Of a DNA stretch of 37,273 nucleotides, positions 11,001 to 18,207 are shown one piece after another (position 1 is the first letter of the stretch; the number at the start of each line of letters is the position of its first letter). The DNA comes from Cytophagales bacterium (GTDB lineage Bacteria > Bacteroidota > Bacteroidia > Cytophagales > Thermoflexibacteraceae), in the NCBI GenBank assembly GCA_013298985.1, contig JAAFJS010000028.1, positions 1 to 37,273 on the forward strand, given 5' to 3'. The notes below the pieces were generated by a model. The model did not search any database and had not been told where the DNA came from. It worked only from the letters and a program-made list of their open reading frames with translations. A program made the position numbers and the translations under genes.

Positions 11001-11274
11001 TTTCCGCCCTATACTAATGACTTCTTTCGCTTTTATTGCGGGCTTAATCCCATTAGTCATTGCCTCTGGACCTGGTGCTATTGGCAATCGTACCATAGGT
11101 GCTTCCGCGCTTGGAGGTATGCTTTTCGGAACAGTCTTTGGCGTGATTATTATCCCTGGATTGTACTACATATTTGCTAAAATGGCAGAAGGTCGTAAAC
11201 TGATTAATGATGAAGATTTTGAGCCTTTAACCGAAGAAAATCACGAAATTGAAAAAAATCACGAAAATGTTTAA
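8089..11274 (+). CDS. RND efflux permease, AcrB/HAE1 type
   Basis: A 1061-residue proton-driven drug-efflux permease of the inner membrane with the usual 12-TM, two-repeat architecture. The N-terminus MFQQFIRRPALAIVISLVIM is family-typical. The proton-relay residues are intact: Asp409-Asp410 in GIVVDDAIVLVE and Lys941 in GLLGKNAVLIVE, corresponding to AcrB Asp407, Asp408 and Lys940. It should form a trimer with the adaptor encoded upstream and the outer-membrane factor encoded downstream. Its stop codon overlaps the next gene's start by 8 nt, so the two are translationally coupled. It is a contrast case for the two atypical RND permeases further right in this window. Confidence 0.96.
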   Translation: MFQQFIRRPALAIVISLVIMFMGLLAINTLPKSQFPDIAPTLVIVYLSYPGASATVLTNSVLIPLEQVINGVPGIRYIFSTAASSGEANIQIVFNKGTDPNQAVVNINNRIEQMKSRLPQLVQLEGIRIQLLQPNMLMYVNLYGKDKTNTDMKFIFNYAYINMLPELQRIEGVGNATILGSRQYAMRVWLNPDRMRAYNVSTAEVMKALDEQSIIGSPGRIGRADSKRSESIEYVLTYQGRYSDESQYRDVIIKANANGEILRLKDIAEVELGSEYYDIYSNKDEYPSAAILLNQTYGSNVTEVIDRLKVKLEELKKSFPPGVEYEISYDVSTFLDASIEEVIKTLRDAFILVSLVVFVFLGDWRSTLIPTLAVPISLIGAFFVMQAFGLTINLITLFALVLAIGIVVDDAIVLVEAVHAKMAEEHLSPYNAVKKVLGEISGAIIAITLLMTSVFVPVAFMSGPVGIFYRQFSITMASSIVISGIVALTLTPVLCAMILKNTHGKIKKKTWFDRFIGGFNTGFEKLINGYVALLRLIVKRRLLTVLILIGFSVGALGVVNYLPSGFVPSEDQGLIYAVLQTPPGSTLERTYTISRELQDIALKIEGVKSVSSLAGFEILTQGRGSNSGTCLINLEPWHERKHTVREIVIELEEKVKDIPGAKIEFFDPPAVPGYGAAGGIALQLLDKNTDINYNRLNEVTEQFMKDLEKRKELTSLFSFYRTDYPQYELEIDNQLAMQKGVSIGKAMDNLSILIGSTYDIGFIKFGRFFKVFVQADPAFRRLPSDILNLYVKNDRDEMVPYSSFMNLKKTQGIYEINRYNLYTTAPIRCAPASGYSSGEAIKAIQEVAKKTLPKGYDIDWAGLSKDEVARGNEAIYIFLIVLTFVYLVLSAQYESFILPLAVIFSLPAGVFGAFLFIKLLGVSNDIYAQVALVMLVGLLGKNAVLIVEFAIQQTQQGVSVLEAAIAGAKARFRPILMTSFAFIAGLIPLVIASGPGAIGNRTIGASALGGMLFGTVFGVIIIPGLYYIFAKMAEGRKLINDEDFEPLTEENHEIEKNHENV

Positions 11275-12700
11275 GAAAGTAACATACAAATATTTTGCAA
11301 TAGCTTGTATCACATTGAGTTTTTCGGCTTGCATACCTACTATCACGCAAAAGACGGCTAACAAAGTCGTTCCTACAAGTTATAACAACTCGCAGAATGA
11401 TACTACCAATACTGGACAGATGAATTGGAAGGTTTTTTTTACTGACCCATACTTGAATGTCCTTATTGATACTGCATTGAGAAACAATCAGGAACTCAAC
11501 ATCATTTTACAGCAAATCAATGTCACTCAAAACGAAGTCAAGGCAAGAAAAGGAGCTTATCTGCCTTTTGTAAACTTGATGGGCGGAGGTAGTATCGATA
11601 AAGTAGGTACTTACACTGCCAAGGGGGCTGCCCAAGCCAGCAACGAGATTGAGCCAGGAAAAAAAACACCTGAACCCCTGACCTATTTTGTGGGAGGTGC
11701 AGTGGCAATATGGGAAGCGGATATTTGGCGTAAGCTGCGAAACACCAGAAAATCAGCTATTTACAGGTACTTAGCTACCACCGAAGGCAAAAACTTCATG
11801 GTTACTAATCTGGTTGCCGAAATTGCCAACGCCTATTATGAATTAATGGCACTTGACAATCAATTAGAAATACTCAAAAAAAATATTGAAATCCAGAGCA
11901 GTGCATTGGCAGTAGTAAGGTTACAAAAACAAGCCGCCAGAGTTACTGAACTGGCGGTACGTAGGTTTGAAGCACAGGTATTCAATACCAAAAGTCGCCA
12001 GTATTATATTCAACAAAGAATCATAGAAGCAGAGAATAGGATTAACTTTTTGCTCGGTAGATACCCACAGCCTATCCTAAGAAGTTCTGATACTTTTAAT
12101 AATTTGATTCCTAAAACTATTTCCACAGGTATTCCATCACAATTATTAACCAATCGCACAGATATTAGGCAAGCAGAACAGGAACTGGCGGCGACTAAGT
12201 TAGATGTAAGCATCGCAAGAGCAAATTTTTATCCTTCTTTAATCATTACCGCAGGGGTAGGCTTTGAGGCGTTTAATCCTAAGTATTTGTTGAAAGCTCC
12301 TCAGTCATTGCTTTATTCTCTCGCAGGAAATCTAATGAGTCCCTTAGTAAACAGAAATGCACTCAAAGCAGACTATTACTCTGCCAGTGCAAGACAGATA
12401 CAGGCTGTTTATAATTACGAGCGCACCATTTTAAATGCTTATTTGGAGGTAGTCAATCAGGTATCCAATATCAGCAACCTACAAAATAGCTACGGATTAA
12501 AAGCGCAGGAAGTCCAAGCACTTACCCAATCTATCAATATTGCCAATATCCTTTTCAAATCAGCAGGTGCTGACTACGTAGAAGTGTTACTTACTCAGCG
12601 TGATGCCATAGAATCAAACATGGAACTGATTGAAATCAAAAAGAGGCAGATGAACGCAATGGTCAATGTATATAGAGCATTAGGGGGTGGCTGGAATTAA
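11267..12700 (+). CDS. Outer-membrane efflux lipoprotein (TolC/OprM, NodT family)
   Basis: The outer-membrane channel subunit of the pump encoded by this operon, 477 residues from the ATG at 11267, with a signal peptide and lipobox LSFSAC (Cys22). Two OEP repeats are recognisable, including the conserved TNRTDIRQAEQELAA and the SIARANFYPSL that follows it. I use the ATG overlapping the permease stop (ATGTTTAA); a TTG six codons upstream is possible but unneeded. The gene closes a complete MexAB-OprM-like operon. I found no clear terminator in the 218 nt downstream. Confidence 0.93.
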   Translation: MFKKVTYKYFAIACITLSFSACIPTITQKTANKVVPTSYNNSQNDTTNTGQMNWKVFFTDPYLNVLIDTALRNNQELNIILQQINVTQNEVKARKGAYLPFVNLMGGGSIDKVGTYTAKGAAQASNEIEPGKKTPEPLTYFVGGAVAIWEADIWRKLRNTRKSAIYRYLATTEGKNFMVTNLVAEIANAYYELMALDNQLEILKKNIEIQSSALAVVRLQKQAARVTELAVRRFEAQVFNTKSRQYYIQQRIIEAENRINFLLGRYPQPILRSSDTFNNLIPKTISTGIPSQLLTNRTDIRQAEQELAATKLDVSIARANFYPSLIITAGVGFEAFNPKYLLKAPQSLLYSLAGNLMSPLVNRNALKADYYSASARQIQAVYNYERTILNAYLEVVNQVSNISNLQNSYGLKAQEVQALTQSINIANILFKSAGADYVEVLLTQRDAIESNMELIEIKKRQMNAMVNVYRALGGGWN

Positions 12701-12918
12701 ATCCACAGAAAGTTAGGAGTGCCGTTGCGTGGTGTTCTTACCCTTCCCCTGTTTGGTTTGAATACCAAAAAGTTTATTTAATGGAAAAAATCTGCACGCA
12801 AAAAGAACACTTATGATAAAAAAACTTAAAAAACACCAAATCACACGCTTCTATTTTGAAAATCAGGGAATTTGTTTTTATATTTAAACACTATAATTCA
12901 CTTTAATCCTATAAAATC

Positions 12919-14505
12919 ATGCGATTCAAGATTGTTCCCCCGTTCCTAAAACGTTTAGACCATTTTTTGTTGCTGCACTACCGCCTTCTGTGGGTCAGCA
13001 AGCTGCACTATGTTTTGCCTTTTTGCGCTGTGATGTTCCTGCTTGGTGGCGCACTCATTTACACTTACCCGCTCACGACGGCAAGTGCTATTCCGAATAT
13101 GAATACAGTGCTTTGGGTTTCTTGCTTGCTGGTTGCGCCTGCTTGCCTTTATTGGGTGTACTGGCAGACGGTTTTCGGCATAGAAAAGCAGTACGGACTG
13201 CGATTTCGCTTTATAGCGTACTTGCGCTTTGCCTTGTATTTGGTCTGTTTCAGTGCTTTTGGCGTTCTTCCGCTTGTTTTTGCCTACATGGTGCATGAAA
13301 AAATTGCCAAGCTCACTACCTTGGAAGAATTAGTGGAAGATGTAAATGCCTTGAATATAGGAAATTGCTATATGCCTACTAAGGAAGGCGAAGATACACT
13401 TTGGCATGATACGAGAATAGTAGAGGTGGTAACGCCTCATGGTATTCATGATTCCAAGACAGATTCTATTTATTACTTCCCCAATAGCTTTGACACCACT
13501 AAGTATTTCGTGAGTGGCGTGGACACATTTGGCAAAGAGAATTACTACTATGATTTTTCTTATTTTGATATTTTTCATGACTATTATCCTTATGGTTTTA
13601 GAGTAGAAGATTTGCCTACGGAACTGCAAAAATGGAATAGAGATACCAAAGAATTATTCTTTCAAGGGCAAAGTCCTGATTTTATGCTTGTGGCGACTAA
13701 GAATTACATCAAAGCCTACAATAAATACAGTAAAATCAAAATTAAAAATACACCAGAAGAACTTTTAAAAAACTATTTGGCAAAAAAAGTGCTACTCTTA
13801 GATAAGATTAGTATGGGCAAACTTTTGGTAAAACAACAAATAGCCAGAGTTCATGGATTTTATAAGAATGATAGTTTTCTCAATATTCATTCAGAAAATA
13901 GAATAGAGCAGTATGAAATAGAAATATTCTTCGCTTCATCAGTTTTTGTGGCTTCGCTGTTACTTTTTGTATTCCAATACGTAAGCAGGATAGATTTGGG
14001 CATTGGCTTAGTTATCTTACTTGTGAGTAGTTTTATCACTTCTTTTATTGCGGGCTTTTTGGAATCTGGCATCAACGAAATGTATGATGATAGCTTAGTA
14101 ACCAATAGTCAGGTGAGTGGCATTTTATTAGGGATTACCTTTTTTGCCTTGTTTTTTATTTCACTGAAAAACTATTATCGCTCCAATGGTTACACTAAAA
14201 AGAGGGGTATTTTGTTAGTTTTTACCACCTTTATAAGTTTTGGTGCTTTGCTTTTGATAAGTGTTGAAATCAAAGATTGGTATGTAGAATCATTAATAGA
14301 ACAACTTGGTTTAAACCAAGCCTACGATATATATATAGAAGAAGAAAGAATAAAAGACCAACTTCAAGAGCAAAAATGTTACGAAATAAGGAACTATTAC
14401 AGTAATTTATTTTTCTATTCTTCTCTGTCGCTTTATTTTGTCGTCTTTGTTCCACTTTTCCATGCGCTTTTTGTACGCCTACGTGCGCTACCCAAATTTG
14501 CTTGA
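12919..14505 (+). CDS. Unrecognised polytopic membrane protein
   Basis: I do not recognise a family. The 528-residue protein starts with a short basic/aromatic segment, then has about three hydrophobic spans (roughly 32-52, 62-82 and 98-120). A polar extracytoplasmic or cytosolic domain of about 210 residues follows (125-335, rich in Tyr/Asp/Asn), then spans at about 340-360, 363-383, 400-415 and 432-450, a short helical loop, and a last span near the C-terminus (495-515). No catalytic motif stands out. It is monocistronic, with a good terminator right after it. The domain order (TM bundle, large soluble loop, TM bundle) resembles ABC-2-like or exporter accessory permeases, but that is only a shape comparison. 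Confidence 0.6.
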   Translation: MRFKIVPPFLKRLDHFLLLHYRLLWVSKLHYVLPFCAVMFLLGGALIYTYPLTTASAIPNMNTVLWVSCLLVAPACLYWVYWQTVFGIEKQYGLRFRFIAYLRFALYLVCFSAFGVLPLVFAYMVHEKIAKLTTLEELVEDVNALNIGNCYMPTKEGEDTLWHDTRIVEVVTPHGIHDSKTDSIYYFPNSFDTTKYFVSGVDTFGKENYYYDFSYFDIFHDYYPYGFRVEDLPTELQKWNRDTKELFFQGQSPDFMLVATKNYIKAYNKYSKIKIKNTPEELLKNYLAKKVLLLDKISMGKLLVKQQIARVHGFYKNDSFLNIHSENRIEQYEIEIFFASSVFVASLLLFVFQYVSRIDLGIGLVILLVSSFITSFIAGFLESGINEMYDDSLVTNSQVSGILLGITFFALFFISLKNYYRSNGYTKKRGILLVFTTFISFGALLLISVEIKDWYVESLIEQLGLNQAYDIYIEEERIKDQLQEQKCYEIRNYYSNLFFYSSLSLYFVVFVPLFHALFVRLRALPKFA

Positions 14506-14517
14506 TGGTTTCACAAC

Positions 14518-14568
14518 AATCTTTCCCCTGCTTGATGTCCGCACCAAACAGGGAAAAGATTTTTTTTA
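14518..14568 (+). terminator. Strong terminator shared by convergent genes
   Basis: A 13-bp inverted repeat (AATCTTTCCCCTG / CAGGGAAAAGATT, one mismatch) is followed by an eight-T run. It sits between the plus-strand membrane protein and the minus-strand gene ending at 14566, and probably mainly serves the plus-strand gene. Confidence 0.8.
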
Positions 14569-15318
14569 GTTCAATAAACCATTATAAAAAGCCAAAGCAC
14601 CTGCAAGGGTTTCCTTTTTGTCAAAATCTACTTTGTTTTTATCCAAATAATCTTCAAAGGCTTCTTTATTGTGCTTGAGGGCTTGGAGAAGTCCTTTTTT
14701 AGATTTCTTTACTTTGACGACCTCCTTGTCGGGGGTAACAATGTAAAACTCAACGGCAGATAAAAACTTATCATAATAACGCCCTGCACTTTGCGCCCCT
14801 TGGAAATCTGCGGCAAGCAAGGTTTTCATGTGATGGACTATGATTGAATACTTACCTTCATGCAATACCTCACAAAATTTGTCCGTCTTGCTGTTATTCA
14901 CTGTATAGCGTTTAAACACATATTTTTGTCCACTGCTCGTATTGGTCATCTCAAAATACGAAACTACTCGGTCATCAACCACAATAGAATCGCCGCTTTC
15001 TTTTCGCAAAGCTACTAATTCTTGCTCTTTGAAAATATCTAATTTTGTGGGGACTTTTTCATGCTTAAAGCCATCTTTGAGATAAATATCAGTAGGATAC
15101 CATTCGTCAAATACACAAGGTGTACCTTCAAAACCATACGACTTGTTGCCAACAGCGCGTATCATATTGTTTCCTGCCAGATTGTAACTGCCACCTGGTA
15201 AAATCTTTTTTAGGTCATTTTCTATGCTTATTGCTTGCGTCTGTGTGGGAGTTTGGGCAAGCGAAAGCGTAGATAGCAATAAAAATAGCATTGTGAGATT
15301 TAAAAGTATAGTTTTCAT
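14566..15318 (-). CDS. Unrecognised secreted protein
   Basis: A 250-residue protein of unknown function. From the ATG at 15318 it has a clean Sec signal peptide (MKTILLNLTMLFLLLSTLSLAQ, cut predicted after LAQ or near it). A longer frame begins 14 codons earlier but would bury the signal, so the internal start is preferred. The mature part is mixed alpha/beta with a Lys-rich C-terminus, contains two cysteines, and shows no enzyme motif I know. It is monocistronic. It is probably periplasmic, since no lipobox and no T9SS C-terminal signal is seen. Confidence 0.65.
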   Translation of the reverse strand: MKTILLNLTMLFLLLSTLSLAQTPTQTQAISIENDLKKILPGGSYNLAGNNMIRAVGNKSYGFEGTPCVFDEWYPTDIYLKDGFKHEKVPTKLDIFKEQELVALRKESGDSIVVDDRVVSYFEMTNTSSGQKYVFKRYTVNNSKTDKFCEVLHEGKYSIIVHHMKTLLAADFQGAQSAGRYYDKFLSAVEFYIVTPDKEVVKVKKSKKGLLQALKHNKEAFEDYLDKNKVDFDKKETLAGALAFYNGLLN

Positions 15319-15450
15319 CTTTTTTCGGTTTAAGTTAATTGGATTAATTCTATTTTTCATGGAAATTTAAGCAAAATATACTTAATAATAAAAAAACACG
15401 TATTTTTTTTAGCCTTTTATCCCCTTCTAACTATTCCCTGCTGACATTTT

Positions 15451-15480
15451 TTGCTATGAAAAAATCATTTCCTACCTTTG
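15451..15480 (+). promoter_or_regulatory. Consensus Bacteroidota promoter
   Basis: TTG (15451-15453), exactly 19 nt, then TACCTTTG (15473-15480). This is a full match to the primary sigma (SigA-ABfr) consensus TTG-N19-TAnnTTTG. Transcription should begin near 15486, about 65 nt before the ATG at 15552. Confidence 0.75.
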
Positions 15481-15500
15481 GAGATGCTATTAAAAAACAA

Positions 15501-15536
15501 CCTTGTTTTTCATCATTTTGGGAATGATAAACAAGG
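15501..15536 (+). promoter_or_regulatory. Long hairpin in the 5' leader of the 2-hydroxyacid dehydrogenase gene
   Basis: CCTTGTTT (15501-15508) pairs with AAACAAGG (15529-15536), and ATCATT (15512-15517) pairs with AATGAT (15523-15528). This gives a 14-bp stem with a 3-nt bulge and a TTGGG loop. It lies wholly within the predicted leader and ends 15 nt before the start codon. No T run follows, so it is not a terminator. It could mask or shape the ribosome site or stabilise the mRNA. Confidence 0.55.
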
Positions 15537-15551
15537 CAAAAATCCTTACAA

Positions 15552-16487
15552 ATGTCTAAAAAAATATTAATTATTGATGAAATGCACCCTTCCCTGCTTC
15601 CTATGCTGGAGGCACAGGGCTTTGTGGCAAATTATCAACCCCAAATTTCCAAAGAAGAAGTTTTCAAAATTGTCGGTGATTATCAAGGCATTATCATCAG
15701 AGGCAAACTAAAAATTGATACTTTTTTGTTGGAAAAAGCGACAAGCCTTCAGTTCATAGCCAGAGCAGGCGCAGGTTTAGACCAGATTGACTTAGCCGAA
15801 ACGAGCAAGCGCAATATTCAGCTACTCAATGCACCCGAAGGCAATCGCGACGCAGTAGGCGAGCATACGGTAGGAATGTTGCTTTGTTTGTTTAATAAAT
15901 TGCATCTTGCTGATAGACAGGTGCGTAGCAGTAAATGGGATAGAGAAAGTAACAGAGGATTGGAGCTTTATGGCAAGACGGTGGGCATCATTGGCTATGG
16001 AAATATGGGAAAGGCTTTTGCCCAAAGGCTACTTGGGTTTGCTTGCAACGTGCTGGCGTATGACCTTGATAATGAGAAAATTGATAATTATTTTGCAAAG
16101 CAATCCTCTCTAAACCAAATTTTTGAGGAGGCAGATATTCTAAGCCTGCACATTCCGCTTACGCCTGAAAATAAAAATATTTTTGATGAAACTTTCTTTA
16201 CCAATTTTAAGAAAAACATTTTTTTAGTCAATACTGCCAGAGGCGAACTCATTGAAATGCAATTACTTAAAAAGATGATTTTGACTGGAAAACTTCGAGG
16301 AGCCTGTCTGGACGTGCTGGAAAATGAAAAATTAGGCACACTTTCTCCCACACAAAAAGAGGCGTTTGATTTTCTGGCAAGTGCTGAAAATGTGCTTTTT
16401 ACACCTCATGTCGCGGGCTGGACAGTAGAATCTTACCTCAGAATCAATGAGGTGCTGGTAGAAAAGATAAGCAATTTGTATTTGTAA
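15552..16487 (+). CDS. D-isomer-specific 2-hydroxyacid dehydrogenase (phosphoglycerate dehydrogenase-like)
   Basis: An NAD-dependent oxidoreductase of 311 residues in the cytoplasm, with the SerA/formate dehydrogenase-like two-domain layout. The Rossmann motif G148-Y-G150-NM-G153 lies in TVGIIGYGNMG, and Asp171 at the end of the next strand suggests preference for NAD. Catalytic residues Arg230 (NTARGE), Glu257 (LDVLENE) and His286 (FTPHVAGW) are all present. There is no ACT domain, so it is the short form. No serC or serB lies nearby, so D-3-phosphoglycerate is a reasonable but unproven substrate. It is monocistronic, with its own promoter and leader hairpin. Confidence 0.88.
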   Translation: MSKKILIIDEMHPSLLPMLEAQGFVANYQPQISKEEVFKIVGDYQGIIIRGKLKIDTFLLEKATSLQFIARAGAGLDQIDLAETSKRNIQLLNAPEGNRDAVGEHTVGMLLCLFNKLHLADRQVRSSKWDRESNRGLELYGKTVGIIGYGNMGKAFAQRLLGFACNVLAYDLDNEKIDNYFAKQSSLNQIFEEADILSLHIPLTPENKNIFDETFFTNFKKNIFLVNTARGELIEMQLLKKMILTGKLRGACLDVLENEKLGTLSPTQKEAFDFLASAENVLFTPHVAGWTVESYLRINEVLVEKISNLYL

Positions 16488-16500
16488 TCACTTTTTTTAG

Positions 16501-18024
16501 CTACCTGATTTTGGAAAACATAATTTCTTTGCTCAGAGCCGTTTCCAAGATTATCCCCAATTTGTCTATTTTCCCTTTGGGATTGGTGTAAAACGTGATT
16601 TTGTATTTATCAAATAGCTTATCTTGTGTTTCAAAAGTATCGTAATGATAATGCTTCAAGGCAAAATCAAAAATCTTAAAACTGCCTTTTAAGCCTTCTT
16701 TTTCTGTCTGAATTTCTATTTTTCCATACGCAGGGTGTTCATAAGTTCCTGAAAAAGAAGTAATTGTATGAGAAAACTGTGTATTGGCGATTTTGATGGT
16801 ATCAAGCGCAGTGGCATTTTTTATTTCCAATAATCTTGCTTCACTTTGCTCTTTTTTGAGCCTTGCAGACCAATCCGTTACAGGAAAATTGAGCATTTTG
16901 TCGCTGACATAGTTGCACATCAAGTTGGTAAACCAATAATTCACCGCACCTGTATTGGTCAGAATGATGATTCCCACATTTTTTTTAGGGAAAAGGGTGA
17001 TTTGAGAACGAAAACCCTCAATACTTCCATTGTGCGTAACGCGCAGGTGGTCTTTGTACTCATTTACCTGCCAGCCCAATCCATAATTCCCAAAAGTGTA
17101 TTCATCATATTTTAATTCCTGCGGCGCAATTACGACCTGTGGCGTGTGCGTCTGTGCCAATTCTTTTTCAGGAACTACTTGGCTGTCTTTGAATTTGCCT
17201 TTCCCCAACTGCATCATCACCCAGTTGGAAAGGTCTAACACATTGGATTTGATGCCGCCTGTAGGAGCCATCGCATCTACATTGCTCAAAAAAAGCATTT
17301 GCTCCATCTTGCCATTGTTATTGCTGTACGACCACGCATAATTTGGACTTTTCATCAAATCTTCTACTGAAAAAATAGAATTTTTCATGTCTAACGGCTT
17401 GAAAATGCGGTCTTTGATAAAATTTTCCCATGTCTGCCCGCTTACGCTTTCTATCAACACGCCCAGTGCCACAAAAGCGTGGTTATTGTACTGATACAGC
17501 GAACGAAACGGTTTGTTTGGCTCTAAAAAACGCATACGCGCAAATAATTCCTTGCGTGTATGCTTTGCCCCATACCAAACCAAATCGTGGCGCGGTATGC
17601 CCGAACGGTGGCAAGCCATGTCGCGTGGTGTAATATTATGAGTAGCATATTCATCAAATAGCTGAAAGTCAGGCATATAAAATTTGGTGGGCTTATCCCA
17701 ATCTAACTTGCCCTCGCCTACCAAAATCGCCAAACCTGCGGTAGTAAAAGCCTTGGTATTGGAGGCTATTGGGAAAATAGTTTCTTCAGTAACAGGCAAT
17801 CGCTTGTCCAAATCCCTCATTCCGTAGCCTTTGGCGTGAATTATTTTCCCCTCTTGGACTACCGCAATCGCAAAACCTGGTATGCTCCACTCCTGCCTCA
17901 TTTTTTCGGCAAAAGCGTCTAATTCAGCAAGTGAGCCTGTGTTTTTATCTTTTTTTTGTGCAAAAGAAATGGAAATCGTGAAACAAAAAAAGATAAAAAG
18001 GCAAGATTTATAAAGCTTTTTCAT
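16501..18024 (-). CDS. Secreted serine beta-lactamase-like hydrolase (class C/CubicO type) with C-terminal extension
   Basis: A 507-residue protein with a signal peptide (cut near FAQ, residue 23). The penicillin-binding/class C fold motifs are SNTK (Ser88, Lys91), YNN (Tyr179-Asn181) and HNG (His333-Gly335). A C-terminal beta domain from about 400 (SGTYEHPAYGKIEI) matches the DUF3471-type lipocalin-like extension found in many Bacteroidota homologues. Such proteins are usually D-aminopeptidases or esterases rather than antibiotic-resistance enzymes, and the natural substrate is unknown. It is a single gene converging on the dehydrogenase, with a gap of 13 nt. Confidence 0.88.
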   Translation of the reverse strand: MKKLYKSCLFIFFCFTISISFAQKKDKNTGSLAELDAFAEKMRQEWSIPGFAIAVVQEGKIIHAKGYGMRDLDKRLPVTEETIFPIASNTKAFTTAGLAILVGEGKLDWDKPTKFYMPDFQLFDEYATHNITPRDMACHRSGIPRHDLVWYGAKHTRKELFARMRFLEPNKPFRSLYQYNNHAFVALGVLIESVSGQTWENFIKDRIFKPLDMKNSIFSVEDLMKSPNYAWSYSNNNGKMEQMLFLSNVDAMAPTGGIKSNVLDLSNWVMMQLGKGKFKDSQVVPEKELAQTHTPQVVIAPQELKYDEYTFGNYGLGWQVNEYKDHLRVTHNGSIEGFRSQITLFPKKNVGIIILTNTGAVNYWFTNLMCNYVSDKMLNFPVTDWSARLKKEQSEARLLEIKNATALDTIKIANTQFSHTITSFSGTYEHPAYGKIEIQTEKEGLKGSFKIFDFALKHYHYDTFETQDKLFDKYKITFYTNPKGKIDKLGIILETALSKEIMFSKIR

Positions 18025-18207
18025 AGTTTTTTATGGTTTTGGAACTTCACTGTATATTTTGGGGGTATAAAAAAGGCTTAACTTTACATCTTCGCGCACT
18101 TACAAAGCCATCTTTTTCAACGATAGCTTTCGTCAAGTACAAAGTTAAGGAAATCTGGCAGACAAAAAACTTATTGTCTCCCTTTTCTTTTTCTGATACT
18201 ACATTTT

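Noticed and set aside
16501-18024. Antibiotic-resistance beta-lactamase
   Set aside because: The motifs fit the broad serine hydrolase/CubicO group with a C-terminal lipocalin-like domain; nothing points to drug hydrolysis.
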